Positions 17,719 to 27,554 of a DNA stretch of 64,000 nucleotides are shown piece by piece. The position numbers were made by a program, and so were the translations under genes. The notes below the pieces were generated by a model. It had not been told where the DNA came from and made no database searches. It worked only from the letters and a program-made list of their open reading frames with translations. Origin of the DNA: Iocasia fonsfrigidae (GTDB lineage: Bacteria; Bacillota; Halanaerobiia; Halanaerobiales; DTU029); NCBI RefSeq assembly GCF_017751145.1, contig NZ_CP046640.1, forward strand, positions 3,824,137 to 3,888,136, read 5' to 3'. Numbering within the stretch: the first letter of the stretch is position 1; each line of letters begins with the position of its first letter.

Positions 17719-18192
17719 TTATTTATCTTTGCTTTTAACTTTTAACATGTTAATAAATTTTTCCACTGTAAAGAGAAATAGTAAAACTCCTGCCAGAGAT
17801 ATTGAAAAATAGGGGAATGCCCATAAAATTCTTAAGGCTGGTGTTCTTGAAGAAAAACCTTCAAACATAAAAATTGAATATCCACCCCAGATTATTACTC
17901 CTGCAAAAAAAAGAGTCGCTATTTGACAAATTAAATCTAAAATATAATTTCCTCTGTCTGTCAATACTTTTTTAATAAAATCAATACTCGGATGAGAACT
18001 CTCTCTTAAAGTTAGTGCACTCCCTATCATACCTATATATATCATACAATATCTTGCTAATTCTTCTGCCCATGGTAGACTAAAACCAAATACATACCTC
18101 AAAAAAACTTGAATGATAATTATTATAATACCACTTGCAAGAGATATAAGGGAAATAAACCAACTAAAATTTGATAATATTTTCCAAAACAA
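17719..18192 (-). CDS. dctQ: TRAP transporter small permease subunit
   Basis: Four-helix membrane subunit, including FGFSLPWAEELARYCMIYIG, the DctQ hallmark. I set the start at TTG 18192 (MFWKILSN...) because GGGAGGG lies six bases before it. An open frame to 18234 would start inside sequence with no ribosome site. 157 residues, normal for the family. Between dctP and dctM. Confidence 0.88.
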   Translation of the reverse strand: MFWKILSNFSWFISLISLASGIIIIIIQVFLRYVFGFSLPWAEELARYCMIYIGMIGSALTLRESSHPSIDFIKKVLTDRGNYILDLICQIATLFFAGVIIWGGYSIFMFEGFSSRTPALRILWAFPYFSISLAGVLLFLFTVEKFINMLKVKSKDK

Positions 18193-18294
18193 AATAAACC
18201 CTCCCTTATTTTTATTGTTTTTTTGATAGGGCACCTGTGATTTTAAATACCCTTGATAGGTGCCCTATTATTAAACTAAAGCTCAGTTTTAGTA

Positions 18295-19329
18295 TTAATA
18301 CTCATATTTTTCAATTTCAGCAAATAATTCGTCAATAATATCCTGATCTTCTACTTGTTTACGAATAAATTTAAGGACTTTAGGTCTGGCAGCATCTCTA
18401 AATTGCTGTAATTGTTCATCAGTTAAAATAGTAACCTTCATCCCATGTTCCTTTACTTCTTTTAATCCTATCATGTTCTGTATTGAAGACACAGCATTAT
18501 TAATTCTAAATGATTCTAAAGCACCTTCTCTAATTATTCTTTGCTGATCCTCAGTTAGACCTTGATAGAATTTCTCGTTTATTACTAGGGGAACCATATA
18601 TGTGATATGACCATCAAGAGTAACATATTTTTGTACTTCATAAGCCTTTAAATAATTAATATTGTTTATTGGATTTTCCTGCCCATCTACTACTCCTGTC
18701 TGCATCGCGCCATAAAGCTCTGAATAAGCAATTGGTGTAGGTGATGCTCCTAATGCCTTAACCATTTCCATATGTGCCGGTACAGACATTGTTCTAATCT
18801 TTAAACCTTTCATATCTGCTGGAGTATGAATTGAACGAACATTATTAGTAAAGTGGCGTCTCCCTTCTACATAAAATCCAAGAGGTCTAACGCCTGACTT
18901 TTGAGCCATATCTTCCAATAATCCCTTCATAAACTCATTATTAGGATTAACTACATCCCAAGCTACCTTAGTAGATTTAAACAAATATGGAATATCAAAC
19001 ATATAGAAATTTGGATAATACTTTGCAGCTAACTGTCCACTCCCCATACTTGTAGCCATTTCAATCGTCCCTCTTTTTACCTGTTCAAGCATCTCATCAT
19101 TACTTCCTAACTGATTAGCTGGAAATAAGTCAACTTTAATATTTCCATTTGATTCTGTCTCAACGTATTGTTTGAAATACATCATACCAGCACTAGAAGC
19201 ATCAAAAGGATCTAATTGACTACCAAATCCTAATTTAATTGAAACCTGACCTGCTAAAGCACCTGCACTTACAACTAATACAAAGACCATTGACATGATT
19301 AATACTGTAGATAGGTTAAACTTTTTCAT
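18295..19329 (-). CDS. dctP: TRAP transporter substrate-binding protein
   Basis: 344 residues with a signal peptide (KKFNLSTVLIMSMVFVLVVS, cleavage near AGALAG). The carboxylate-binding arginine region is seen in GRRHFTNNVRSIHTPADMKG and in KIRTMSVPAHMEM, and the family motif GVVDGQENPINNI is present near 215. It captures an organic acid, probably an aldonate or four-carbon acid sugar in view of the kinase and PdxA-like enzymes in the operon. ATG 19329 follows AAAGGAGAG. Confidence 0.92.
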   Translation of the reverse strand: MKKFNLSTVLIMSMVFVLVVSAGALAGQVSIKLGFGSQLDPFDASSAGMMYFKQYVETESNGNIKVDLFPANQLGSNDEMLEQVKRGTIEMATSMGSGQLAAKYYPNFYMFDIPYLFKSTKVAWDVVNPNNEFMKGLLEDMAQKSGVRPLGFYVEGRRHFTNNVRSIHTPADMKGLKIRTMSVPAHMEMVKALGASPTPIAYSELYGAMQTGVVDGQENPINNINYLKAYEVQKYVTLDGHITYMVPLVINEKFYQGLTEDQQRIIREGALESFRINNAVSSIQNMIGLKEVKEHGMKVTILTDEQLQQFRDAARPKVLKFIRKQVEDQDIIDELFAEIEKYEY

Positions 19330-19431
19330 TTTACACTCTCCTTTTGTTTAGTATTAAAATTAAAAAATATGAACTTATTTATTTCTTTCTAGTCACCTCC
19401 TGCCTTATCACTGCTATCTATAATTAATTAG

Positions 19432-20379
19432 TTAGTAAGTTATTTGATTTAAATTTACAACGTTTTCTGGCATTTCTCCTTCTAAAACTTTTAATACTCC
19501 TCTAGATACCATCGTTGACATTTTAATAATTGCTTCTTCTGATAATGCTGCCATATGAGGAGTTACAATAATATTATCATAAGAAAATAATTTTTCATTT
19601 ATATCAGGTGGTTCCTTATCAAACACATCTAAAGCTGCTCCAGCTATAATCTCATTTTCTAATGCTAATGATAAATCACTCTGACATATAACTTCTCCTC
19701 TTGCACAATTAATTAAATACCCTTTTTCACCCAATAATTTTAATTGTTTATATGTTATCAAATTTATAGTTTCCTTAGTTAATGGCATATGCAAACTTAC
19801 AATATCAGATTTTTTAAAAAGGGTATCAATGCTATCACAAAATTCTACTTCCTGATTTTCATTTATTTCAGCATAAGGGTCATAAACTATTGTATTCATG
19901 TTAAAGCCCCTGCTTTTTTCTACTATTTTTTTTCCAATCTGCCCATAACCAGCTACGCCAAAAGTTTTACCCTCTAGTCCAACTGGTTTAGCACTATCTC
20001 TATAGTTGAATTTTCCCTTTCTCAAGTTAATATCAGAATTCCTTATATTTTTAACCAGAGCTAATAACATAGCAATAGTATGTTCAGCAACCGAATCTGC
20101 ATTAGCCCCAGGAGCATTTACAACAGGGATTTTAAATTTAGTAGCAGTTTCTACATCTATTTCATCAACTCCAACCCCATGTTTTGCTATAACTTTTAAA
20201 TTAGGATTCCCCTCAATGATACTTTTCGTAACATTGCCTATTCTAAGAATGATTGCGTCTTTATCTTTTGATTCCTCTTCCATATTTTCAACACTAGATA
20301 AAATTGCTACATCTGCTTTCTCACGTAAAATTTTCATTCCAATAGGATGTATCGGCTTTGTAACCAAAATCTTATACAT
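19432..20379 (-). CDS. D-2-hydroxyacid dehydrogenase (SerA-like)
   Basis: 315 residues, NAD-dependent. Rossmann motif VAGYGQIGKKIVE near 143, catalytic arginine in INCARGEVI near 230, glutamate in VFDKEPPD near 257 and histidine in IVTPHMAALSEEA near 276. It lacks the C-terminal ACT domain of biosynthetic 3-phosphoglycerate dehydrogenase. In this operon it probably interconverts a 2-hydroxy and 2-keto acid of the imported substrate. RBS GGAGGG precedes ATG 20379. Confidence 0.9.
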   Translation of the reverse strand: MYKILVTKPIHPIGMKILREKADVAILSSVENMEEESKDKDAIILRIGNVTKSIIEGNPNLKVIAKHGVGVDEIDVETATKFKIPVVNAPGANADSVAEHTIAMLLALVKNIRNSDINLRKGKFNYRDSAKPVGLEGKTFGVAGYGQIGKKIVEKSRGFNMNTIVYDPYAEINENQEVEFCDSIDTLFKKSDIVSLHMPLTKETINLITYKQLKLLGEKGYLINCARGEVICQSDLSLALENEIIAGAALDVFDKEPPDINEKLFSYDNIIVTPHMAALSEEAIIKMSTMVSRGVLKVLEGEMPENVVNLNQITY

Positions 20380-20428
20380 TATTTACCCTCCTTTATCAAT
20401 GATTCACACTAATCTTAAAATATTTATA

Positions 20429-21457
20429 TTAATATCTGTTTTTCGCAAAATCTATCGCCATATTAAAGGCCTCTACAAGGCTCTCTTCATTAGCCCTTCC
20501 TTCACCAGCTTTATCATAGGCTGTTCCGTGGTCAACTGATGTCCTGATGATAGGCAGGCCTACAGTAGTGTTTACCCCACTGACAGAAGAAAACTTATCT
20601 GTTTCTTTATTGTATTTAAAACCTGTCACCTTCATCGGGATATGTCCCTGGTCATGATACATTACCACAGCAATATCATACATGCCTCCCTGCACCTTAC
20701 TAAAGATTGTATCTGGTGGAACAGGTCCTTCAGCCTTTATCTCTCCAACAGCAGCCTCTTCAATTGCTGGTATAATCTCATCAATCTCTTCCCTGCCAAA
20801 AAGGCCTTGTTCCCCTGAATGGGGGTTTAAGCCTGCCACAGCTATGCGGGGTTCTGCTATACCCAGATCTAACAGGGCCTGATGGGCTAGTTCTATGACC
20901 TTTAATACCCTATCTTTTTTGACCAAATCACAGGCCTTACGTAAAGAAACATGTGTAGAAACATGAATTACCTTCATATCTTCACTGGTCAACATCATAG
21001 CATAATCCTTTGCTTTAGTCTTTTCAGCGAATATTTCAGTATGACCGGCATATTTAAAACCTGCCTGATTAATTGCCTCTTTATGGATAGGTCCGGTTAC
21101 TACTGCAGCAACCCTATTATCCATGGCCAGTTCTATCCCTTTTAGTATATATTCTACAGAGGCCTTACCGGCAGCCGCACTGACCTCTCCATACTTAAAG
21201 TCATGTAATCCAATATTGTCAAGGTCAAGTAAATCCAACAGACCGTGTTTCCCTACTACATCCCCAATATCTTCTATAACATTTAATTTAAGATTTGAAG
21301 GAATATAATTAATTGCATCTTCCATAATTACCCGACTGCCAATAACAAGTGGTTTTGCCCTTTCATATATTTCTCTATTCCCCAGTGCCCTGACCGCAAT
21401 CTCTGCTCCAATACCAGCCGGGTCTCCCATTGTTATTGCTATAATTGGTTTATCCAT
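20429..21457 (-). CDS. pdxA2: PdxA-type 4-phospho-hydroxyacid dehydrogenase (PdxA2-like)
   Basis: 342 residues. Motifs of the PdxA family: ITMGDPAGIGAEI at 7-19, GHTEIFAEKT near 130, HVSTHVSLRKA near 160, VMYHDQGHIPMKV near 245 (metal histidine) and RTSVDHGTAYDKAG near 305. Adjacent to a four-carbon acid-sugar kinase, which marks the PdxA2 subgroup. Those enzymes oxidise and decarboxylate 4-phospho-D-threonate or -erythronate to dihydroxyacetone phosphate, rather than serving vitamin B6 synthesis. The subgroup assignment is by context. Confidence 0.85.
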   Translation of the reverse strand: MDKPIIAITMGDPAGIGAEIAVRALGNREIYERAKPLVIGSRVIMEDAINYIPSNLKLNVIEDIGDVVGKHGLLDLLDLDNIGLHDFKYGEVSAAAGKASVEYILKGIELAMDNRVAAVVTGPIHKEAINQAGFKYAGHTEIFAEKTKAKDYAMMLTSEDMKVIHVSTHVSLRKACDLVKKDRVLKVIELAHQALLDLGIAEPRIAVAGLNPHSGEQGLFGREEIDEIIPAIEEAAVGEIKAEGPVPPDTIFSKVQGGMYDIAVVMYHDQGHIPMKVTGFKYNKETDKFSSVSGVNTTVGLPIIRTSVDHGTAYDKAGEGRANEESLVEAFNMAIDFAKNRY

Positions 21458-21472
21458 ATTTAAGGTTTATCT

Positions 21473-22792
21473 CTAAACCTTCACCTCCCTGTTAGTACTG
21501 AGTTTTGATACTATTTTATATAAGGTCTCTTCTCCCCCAAATCCCCCTGCCTTGGTAACTAATCTCAGTCTCTGATATTTTGAGTTTTCAGGAGAACTAA
21601 GGGGTATACCTGGTAAAATCTCTTCCCTGATTAATAGACTCTTAATACCAAGTTTATTACAGATACCAATAGCTGTATCACCACCTGTTACAAAAAGGTC
21701 TCTTATCTCGGCTTCTGCCAGGATATTAGCAGTAAGCTCAGCCAGGAAATCCCTGATCTTTGTCTCCAGTCCCCTGAAAGAAATCTCTCTGGCCTGTAAT
21801 ATCTCATCAGCTGCTTCCTGTTGATTAAAATCAGGGTCAGGGTGAATGATAAGGTGCTTTTCTCCCTCCAGGGCAGCCAGGGCCTTACTGGTATAGCTCT
21901 TTAAAGAACCCTTTTTATCCCCAAAAATGTCCAATAGATCAATCTTAAGGTAAGAAACTAATAAATTCCGGGAGAGGTATTTTATCTGCTCCTCCATTAC
22001 CTTATTTCTGGTGCCTACTACCATTAAAATCGGCTTCTTATCACTGCTTATTAAATAATCATCTTCTCTTTTACTGGAGTTTAGACTGGAAAAATGATTG
22101 GCCAGACCAGCAGAACCACAGTACAGGATAGAACTATTCAATCTTTTGCTGCTGTTTACAATATCCCTTAACTGTGAATCCAGTGCTGCATCAAAGACTA
22201 TAATCTTTTTCCCTTTTTTCTGCAGGGCTTCAATCTGTTTAAATATGACCTTTTCCCCCTGCATAACATCTTTTAATTCAACCAATCCTACCGGTAAATC
22301 AGTCTGCTGCTGGATATAATCGGGGATATAACTCCCCTGCCAGGGGTCAAGACCCCCTTGATAATACTGACTTAACCCCAGGGGTTCATTGTTTACCAGC
22401 AGATATCCACCTACAGTTAAACGGTTATTACCCGGGAAACTTGGAGCCAAAATACAGAGGTCCTTATCCAGAAAATCCATTAATACCTCCAGCTCTTTAC
22501 CAATATTACCCCTGAGTGTGGAATCGATTTTTTTGTAAAAAGTAGCATTTTTTTGCTGATCCAGCCGTAATTTAGCAGTGATTTTCCTGCTGGCCTCAGC
22601 AGCCTCCTCACCACTTAGCTCCCTTGTCTCTGTATCAATTACCAGAACATCGCCCTTAAATAAATTATTACTTTGAGAGTCATCCTGCCAATTCAAGGGA
22701 TCAATATAGACCAGTGTCTTAAGGCCCTGTTTGGAAAGCTGTACACCTGAATCATTGGCACCAGTTAGATCGTCTGCAATTATAATCATCAT
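21473..22792 (-). CDS. Four-carbon acid-sugar kinase (D-threonate/D-erythronate kinase type)
   Basis: 439 residues, the former DUF1537 family (OtnK/DtnK/DenK). N-terminal acid-sugar-binding domain opens IIIADDLTGANDSGVQL, with FYKKIDSTLRGNIG near 85. The C-terminal nucleotide-binding part holds LFVTGGDTAIGICNKLGI near 365. First gene after the sigma-54 promoter, 15 bases from the PdxA2-like gene. Together they should phosphorylate and oxidise a four-carbon sugar acid to a triose phosphate. Exact stereochemistry cannot be read. Confidence 0.88.
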   Translation of the reverse strand: MMIIIADDLTGANDSGVQLSKQGLKTLVYIDPLNWQDDSQSNNLFKGDVLVIDTETRELSGEEAAEASRKITAKLRLDQQKNATFYKKIDSTLRGNIGKELEVLMDFLDKDLCILAPSFPGNNRLTVGGYLLVNNEPLGLSQYYQGGLDPWQGSYIPDYIQQQTDLPVGLVELKDVMQGEKVIFKQIEALQKKGKKIIVFDAALDSQLRDIVNSSKRLNSSILYCGSAGLANHFSSLNSSKREDDYLISSDKKPILMVVGTRNKVMEEQIKYLSRNLLVSYLKIDLLDIFGDKKGSLKSYTSKALAALEGEKHLIIHPDPDFNQQEAADEILQAREISFRGLETKIRDFLAELTANILAEAEIRDLFVTGGDTAIGICNKLGIKSLLIREEILPGIPLSSPENSKYQRLRLVTKAGGFGGEETLYKIVSKLSTNREVKV

Positions 22793-22842
22793 TGTCTCTC
22801 ACCCTGTATAATTTCATTTTTTATTTATTTGTTTATTATAAA

Positions 22843-22859
22843 TTGCATCAACTATGCCA
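22843..22859 (-). promoter_or_regulatory. Sigma-54 (-24/-12) promoter of the acid-sugar/TRAP operon
   Basis: Minus-strand TGGCATAGTTGATGCAA fits the sigma-54 pattern TGGCAY-N5-TTGCA with one change (ATGCA). The GG and GC cores are ten bases apart as required. It is about 50 bp before the kinase ATG. A sigma-54 activator gene lies directly upstream, and TGAAACA-type repeats lie between them. Confidence 0.75.
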
Positions 22860-22871
22860 GGGAATACCTTT

Positions 22872-22913
22872 ATAGAAAAATTAAATACTCCCAATTTAAA
22901 AAGGGAGTATTTA
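22872..22913 (-). terminator. Terminator of the sigma-54 activator gene
   Basis: Minus-strand AAATACTCCC / GGGAGTATTT, ten-base stem, followed by AATTTTTC. It stands between the activator's coding end and the sigma-54 promoter, separating the two transcription units. Confidence 0.72.
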
Positions 22914-22936
22914 ATCCTGCTTCTTTCTTTTCTTTT

Positions 22937-23140
22937 TGAAACAATATTGCTGTTTTTAACGGTTATTCGTTTCATTTTTAAACATAAAATTATTTTTATG
23001 GAATAATTTTTATTTTTCATTCTTTTTTATTTTATAAATAAATAAGAATGTAAGTTTCACACTTGTCGGGGTTGTTTGTTAATGTTTTATTATGAAACAA
23101 TAGTTGTTTTTATTTGAAACACTATTCTATTTTGAAACAG
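22937..23140. promoter_or_regulatory. Putative upstream activator sites (TGAAACA repeats)
   Basis: TGAAACA occurs on the plus strand at 22937, 23093, 23115 and 23133. At 22937 and 23093 it is followed within about eight bases by TGTTTT, giving partial palindromes. Reverse copies (GTTTCA) lie at 22969 and 23054. They sit about 80-280 bp upstream of the -24 element, the normal range for sigma-54 enhancer sites. The activator at 23151-25079 is the obvious candidate to bind them. Confidence 0.5.
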
Positions 23141-23150
23141 CTATTACCTT

Positions 23151-25079
23151 TTAACCATCTAATTTACGCCACAGGGTAGTCCTGCCGATACCTAATCTTT
23201 TAGCAGCTGCTGATTTATTACCACCCTCTGCCCTGACAACCTGGTCTATAATCTCTTTTTCCATCTCTGACAAGGGCTTACCTAAAGAGAGAGATATTTT
23301 ATTTTTACCATTTAACTTCCCATCTGCTTTGATACCCTTCGTAGGAGATCCCTCCAGAGAACTAATCGTCTCCTTTACTAATCTTCGGGGAATCTCTTTC
23401 CCTTTTGCCCTGACAACCAAACGTTCTACAGCATTTTCCAGTTGACGCACATTGCCCGGCCAATCATAATTACTGAGTATTTTCATAATCTCCGGACCCG
23501 GATTTTTTATTACCCTTTTGAGCCTGGAATTAAACTCGGCAATAAAATAATCTACCAAGAGGGGAATATCATTTCTCCTCTGTCTTAAAGGTGGAATGTT
23601 TAGATTCAGGACATTAATCCGGTAAAAGAGGTCTTTTCTAAAATCCCCTTTCTCTACTAACTGATAAAGGTCTTTATTAGTAGCCACAATAATTCGTACA
23701 TCAACTGGTGTTATCTTATCATCCCCAATACGCCTTACTTTTCTTTCCTGCAGTACCCTTAGTAGTCTGACCTGAATATCCAGGGATATCTCCCCGATCT
23801 CATCCAAAAAGATAGTTCCTTCATGGGCCTGTTCAAAAAGGCCTGCTTTTCCTTTCGCAGCACCGGTAAATGCCCCTGCCACATAACCAAACAACTCACT
23901 CTCTAATAGATTTTCGGGAATAGCTGCACAATTAAAGGCTACAAAGGGTTTATTATGACGGAAACTGGCATTATGAACTGCCTGGGCAAAAAGCTCTTTC
24001 CCTGTTCCAGTCTCCCCAAATATTAATAAAGGTGAATCTATCCGGGCATAGTCCTGGGCCTCAATAATAGTTTCTTTAATGGTTTCAGTTTGACCAATTA
24101 TATTATCAAAGGTATTTTCAGCAACATATCCTTTCAGATAGAGCTCCTTCCTAATCTTCTGCTCCATCTTCTGAACACCAGAAACTTCCTGACAGGTGGC
24201 TACTACACCAATGTGTTCTTCTGCTACTCTAATCGGTGTTACATTAGCTGCAATTTTCTTTTTTCCTACAGTCCATATCTCTTCCCTGGGCTTATCGACC
24301 ATCTTAATCATTTTTGTCAGCTTAAGTTCAGGTAAAACATCATTAATCTCCCGACCAATTACTTTATCCGCCTTTTTGTTAAAAAGGATTTCAGCACGAG
24401 GATTAAAAATATCTATCCTACCGTCTTTATTAATGCTAATAATACCTTCATGAGCCGAATCAATGATACTCTTTATCCTGTTTGTTTTTTCCATCTCTCT
24501 ACGCCTTGTCCTGGCTATATTTTCAGCCTCAATCAGGGCCCGGTGCAGACTCTCTTTACCGGATTTTATTAGATGTGTTTCTAAGCCTAATTCCTTGGCC
24601 ATTCTTACCGAAATATTATCACCAACAACAAAATTATACCCCTCTGCCTTAACTCCCTGCAATACACTTTTTATCTTAGCAGTATCTTCATACCATTCCT
24701 CTTTCAGGGTAAAGACCTTCAGGTTTATCCCCATTATCTCTCCCAGTCCTTCTATACCATGTGTAAAGGGTTCAAAACCCACCAGAGCTATCTTATCAGC
24801 CTCTCTCCTGACATAGTACAATACCCGAATCAGGTCAAAACCACTTACCGGAACATCAACAACCGGCAGGTCTGTTACCTCCTTTTTGATAGCAATCGAA
24901 GTACCACCACGGCTAATAACTACATCACAGCCCTTTGCTTCTAACTCAAGGGCCTTCCTGGCCCCTATCTCCAGGTCTCCTATCTCTATCTCTATTTTTT
25001 TGCCTACTTCATTAGCCAACTCTGCAAAAAGATCAGCCAGTTTCTTATAAGGGGAAATAAAGGCTATAGAATACTTCAA
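23151..25079 (-). CDS. Sigma-54-dependent transcriptional activator, PrpR-N/PAS/AAA+/Fis
   Basis: Enhancer-binding protein. Residues 1-190 form a PrpR-type sensory domain (ISPYKKLADLFAELANEV, VVISRGGTSIAI, VDVPVSGFDLIRVL). A PAS domain spans ~210-310 and the AAA+ domain ~340-570: Walker A GETGTGKELFAQ, the sigma-54-contact GAFTGA loop within YVAGAFTGAAKG, and FLDEIGEIS. A Fis-type helix-turn-helix ends the protein (GGNKSAAAKRLGIGRTTLWR). I choose TTG 25079 because GGAGGG precedes it and the PrpR domain begins there; upstream codons (to 25247) include a promoter and lack homology. It likely senses a metabolite of the downstream acid-sugar operon. Confidence 0.93.
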   Translation of the reverse strand: MKYSIAFISPYKKLADLFAELANEVGKKIEIEIGDLEIGARKALELEAKGCDVVISRGGTSIAIKKEVTDLPVVDVPVSGFDLIRVLYYVRREADKIALVGFEPFTHGIEGLGEIMGINLKVFTLKEEWYEDTAKIKSVLQGVKAEGYNFVVGDNISVRMAKELGLETHLIKSGKESLHRALIEAENIARTRRREMEKTNRIKSIIDSAHEGIISINKDGRIDIFNPRAEILFNKKADKVIGREINDVLPELKLTKMIKMVDKPREEIWTVGKKKIAANVTPIRVAEEHIGVVATCQEVSGVQKMEQKIRKELYLKGYVAENTFDNIIGQTETIKETIIEAQDYARIDSPLLIFGETGTGKELFAQAVHNASFRHNKPFVAFNCAAIPENLLESELFGYVAGAFTGAAKGKAGLFEQAHEGTIFLDEIGEISLDIQVRLLRVLQERKVRRIGDDKITPVDVRIIVATNKDLYQLVEKGDFRKDLFYRINVLNLNIPPLRQRRNDIPLLVDYFIAEFNSRLKRVIKNPGPEIMKILSNYDWPGNVRQLENAVERLVVRAKGKEIPRRLVKETISSLEGSPTKGIKADGKLNGKNKISLSLGKPLSEMEKEIIDQVVRAEGGNKSAAAKRLGIGRTTLWRKLDG

Positions 25080-25155
25080 TCTTAAACCCTCCTCTCCTAA
25101 TATATGGGAAATTATTATAATATTCGTCAATTTTCGATAATTTTGATTTAATCCT

Positions 25156-25184
25156 ATTATAATACAAACTACCCTAATTGACAA
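25156..25184 (-). promoter_or_regulatory. Promoter of the sigma-54 activator gene
   Basis: Minus-strand TTGTCA (25179-25184) and TATAAT (25156-25161) with a 17-base spacer, about 75 bp before the TTG start. Its location inside the longer possible reading frame supports the shorter coding region. Confidence 0.6.
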
Positions 25185-25197
25185 TTCCTGAGAATAA

Positions 25198-25233
25198 AAT
25201 AAAAAAAGACCGAGGAATAATAACCCCCGGCCC
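25198..25233 (-). terminator. Terminator of the chemoreceptor gene
   Basis: Minus-strand GGCCGGGGG / CCTCGGTC imperfect GC-rich stem with an eight-base loop, followed by TTTTTTTATTTT. It begins about 30 bp past the stop at 25262. Confidence 0.75.
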
Positions 25234-25261
25234 TTAAGCAATTTCAATTTATCCTAAAAGA

Positions 25262-27301
25262 TTATAACTCAAATCTCTTAATAAGCTCATTTAGTTCATC
25301 AGCCATGGCAGCAAAAGAATCGGCCAGGGAACTCATCTCTTCAATATAGGAGATCTGTTCCTGACTGGAAGCGGCCACCTCTTCACTGCTGGCTGAGGTT
25401 TCTTCAGAGATGCTGGCTATGTTATCAAGGCCTTCAGTTATTTCCCTGCTTTCACCGCTAACACTCTTAACAGCCTGACTGGCTTTCTCAATACCTCTGT
25501 TTACTTTTTCAATACTGGCTTTGATATCATCAAAGGCCCCTCTGGCTGATTCAACGGTCTTTTCACCTGTCTCTATCTGACGGGAACCTTCTCCCATCTT
25601 GCTGGTAGCATCCTTTGTCTCGGATTTGATATCTTCAATCAAATCCCTTATTTTACCGGCAGAACTGGCAGATTCTTCAGCCAGATCACGTATCTCATCA
25701 GCAACAACAGTAAAACCTCTACCTGCTTCACCTGCCCGTGCAGCCTCAATAGCTGCATTTAAGGCCAGAAGATTTGTTTGATTGGCAATACTATTAATTA
25801 TCTCTAAAATACCATCAATCTCATTGGAGATATTCTCAAGGTTATTTATACCACTAGCTATTTCATTGATGGAAAGCCGTATATTGTTCATCTGCTGACT
25901 TACCTTCTCAATCTCATTCTGACCTTTTTCGGTGGCCTGGTTTACCTCTACAGCCAGAGTTTCAACATCCTGGTTAGACCTATCCATGGTATCTATACCC
26001 TCAGCCAGATTTTTCATCTTAAAATTAATATTATCGATATTCTCTGATTGATTATCAGCCCCGCTTGCTACCTCCTGAATAGCCTCAGCAACCTGTTCAG
26101 AGCTAGACTCTACTTCATCACTGATAACCTTTAATTGTTGTGAGGAGTCTGCAACATTACCAGCAGCCCCAATAATATTATTAATCACTTCTCTCAGTTG
26201 TAGAACCATACTGTTAAAGGCTTTACTTAAAATCCCTATTTCATCCTTACGTTCAGTATCTTTATCTTTAAGTAAAACCTCTTCTTTTATAACCCCTTTA
26301 CCAAGTAAATCAAAGGCCTTTAAGAGGTCTTTAAGGGGATTAAGCTGCCAGCCTATCAGAAAATAACCTGTTACAAAAATTAAGATAACACCAATTACTG
26401 CTACCATTAAAATGCTGTTTCTGACCTTATTAACCGGCTCATTTATTACTTTGATAGGAACATCAATTGCCAAATACAGATTCCTATCTTCGGCCAGCCG
26501 CTGAATTATCTTATACTGCCTGTCTGTTTTTTCCTCTACAGAATTAACTCCCTCTTTTATCTGCGAAAAATACCAGGGGTCATTACATTCTCTCCCTATT
26601 AATTTAGTATCAGTATGATTTAAAACAATTCCCTCTTTATTAATCAACTGAATATTAGCATCTGCCATATATGACTGACTTAAGGTTTTATTTAAGACAC
26701 TAAGGGGTACTGCCATTACATAATAGCCCATTAAATCCTCATTATTCCTGTAAATAGGGGAATTAAATAGTAAGTAATTTCCCCCATCACTGCTCATTAT
26801 TCTTTCAGAAGAGGTGTTTTTATATTCATCTTCTGGCATCAGTACCTGTATAAAATCAGTCATCTCGTCGTCTTCTTCCATCCGTGAATCAGCCAGTACA
26901 ATCCCATCAGGGCTGGTAATATAGGAAAAAGCAATCTCAGTAATTGAGCTGTCGATACTCTTTCTTAAATCAGCAGAATCATTCCTTACATTATAACTAA
27001 ATGACTTGAGCAATCTATCAGACTTAAAATCACCCTCTAAAGTTAAGTGTAACATATACAGATAGTTTACTACATCCCGGTCAGCAGCAAACTGGGCAAC
27101 CTGTTTCTCTGATTGGGAGAAGATCTCTGCAATTGTATTTTTCTGAGACTGCTGTATAATACCAATCTTACCATCAATCTGTTCTAACAACATATCACTG
27201 GTATTGTGATATGTAAGATAAGAAACAACCACCATAACTATTACTGCAATAAAAGTAATTATCAAACTAATTTTCCATTTTAATTGTAATGATTTAAACA
27301 T
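25262..27301 (-). CDS. Methyl-accepting chemotaxis protein with extracellular dCache-type sensor
   Basis: 679 residues. Transmembrane helix at ~10-30, extracytoplasmic sensory region ~35-290 of dCache type ([38 protein letters not shown]), second transmembrane helix ~295-318, HAMP ~320-375, then the coiled-coil signalling domain. The signalling hairpin tip reads [20 protein letters not shown] then [12 protein letters not shown]. Probably detects a small carboxylate, sugar or amino acid; dCache domains vary in ligand. Being beside the acid-sugar regulator, it may respond to the same compound, which is inference only. Confidence 0.93.
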   Translation of the reverse strand: MFKSLQLKWKISLIITFIAVIVMVVVSYLTYHNTSDMLLEQIDGKIGIIQQSQKNTIAEIFSQSEKQVAQFAADRDVVNYLYMLHLTLEGDFKSDRLLKSFSYNVRNDSADLRKSIDSSITEIAFSYITSPDGIVLADSRMEEDDEMTDFIQVLMPEDEYKNTSSERIMSSDGGNYLLFNSPIYRNNEDLMGYYVMAVPLSVLNKTLSQSYMADANIQLINKEGIVLNHTDTKLIGRECNDPWYFSQIKEGVNSVEEKTDRQYKIIQRLAEDRNLYLAIDVPIKVINEPVNKVRNSILMVAVIGVILIFVTGYFLIGWQLNPLKDLLKAFDLLGKGVIKEEVLLKDKDTERKDEIGILSKAFNSMVLQLREVINNIIGAAGNVADSSQQLKVISDEVESSSEQVAEAIQEVASGADNQSENIDNINFKMKNLAEGIDTMDRSNQDVETLAVEVNQATEKGQNEIEKVSQQMNNIRLSINEIASGINNLENISNEIDGILEIINSIANQTNLLALNAAIEAARAGEAGRGFTVVADEIRDLAEESASSAGKIRDLIEDIKSETKDATSKMGEGSRQIETGEKTVESARGAFDDIKASIEKVNRGIEKASQAVKSVSGESREITEGLDNIASISEETSASSEEVAASSQEQISYIEEMSSLADSFAAMADELNELIKRFEL

Positions 27302-27438
27302 AGAACCACTCCTTTAATAATTAAAGTCTCTGATATTTAATAGAATATAATAAATAGTTGTTTAAAATACCTATATAAAGATCTTAATATAATAATTCAC
27401 GCTAAAATCTTAAATTCCTCTAAAAAATGGTTTTTTAT

Positions 27439-27468
27439 TTGACAATTATACACTTTTTCTAGTATAAT
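27439..27468 (+). promoter_or_regulatory. Promoter of cysK
   Basis: TTGACA (27439-27444) and TATAAT (27463-27468) with an 18-base spacer, both perfect. It leaves a leader of about 80 bases before the cysK ATG. I see no T-box or SAM-riboswitch pattern in that leader. Confidence 0.75.
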
Positions 27469-27554
27469 CAATTAAAGTCCTGAAAACTTATCAGTTTACT
27501 AGGTTTTATTTTGTTTCATTTACACGGGGCTATCAAAAGGGAGGTATACTAAAT

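Noticed and set aside
22814-23020. 68-residue minus-strand ORF between the kinase and the sigma-54 activator
   Set aside because: It overlaps the activator terminator, the sigma-54 promoter and part of the TGAAACA sites; composition is that of AT-rich regulatory DNA.
24090-24944. Several plus-strand ORFs opposite the sigma-54 activator gene
   Set aside because: Antisense shadows of a long conserved minus-strand gene.
25080-25247. N-terminal extension of the sigma-54 activator ORF to 25247
   Set aside because: The extra 56 codons contain the promoter at 25156-25184 and terminator sequence and lack homology; the TTG at 25079 has a clear ribosome site.
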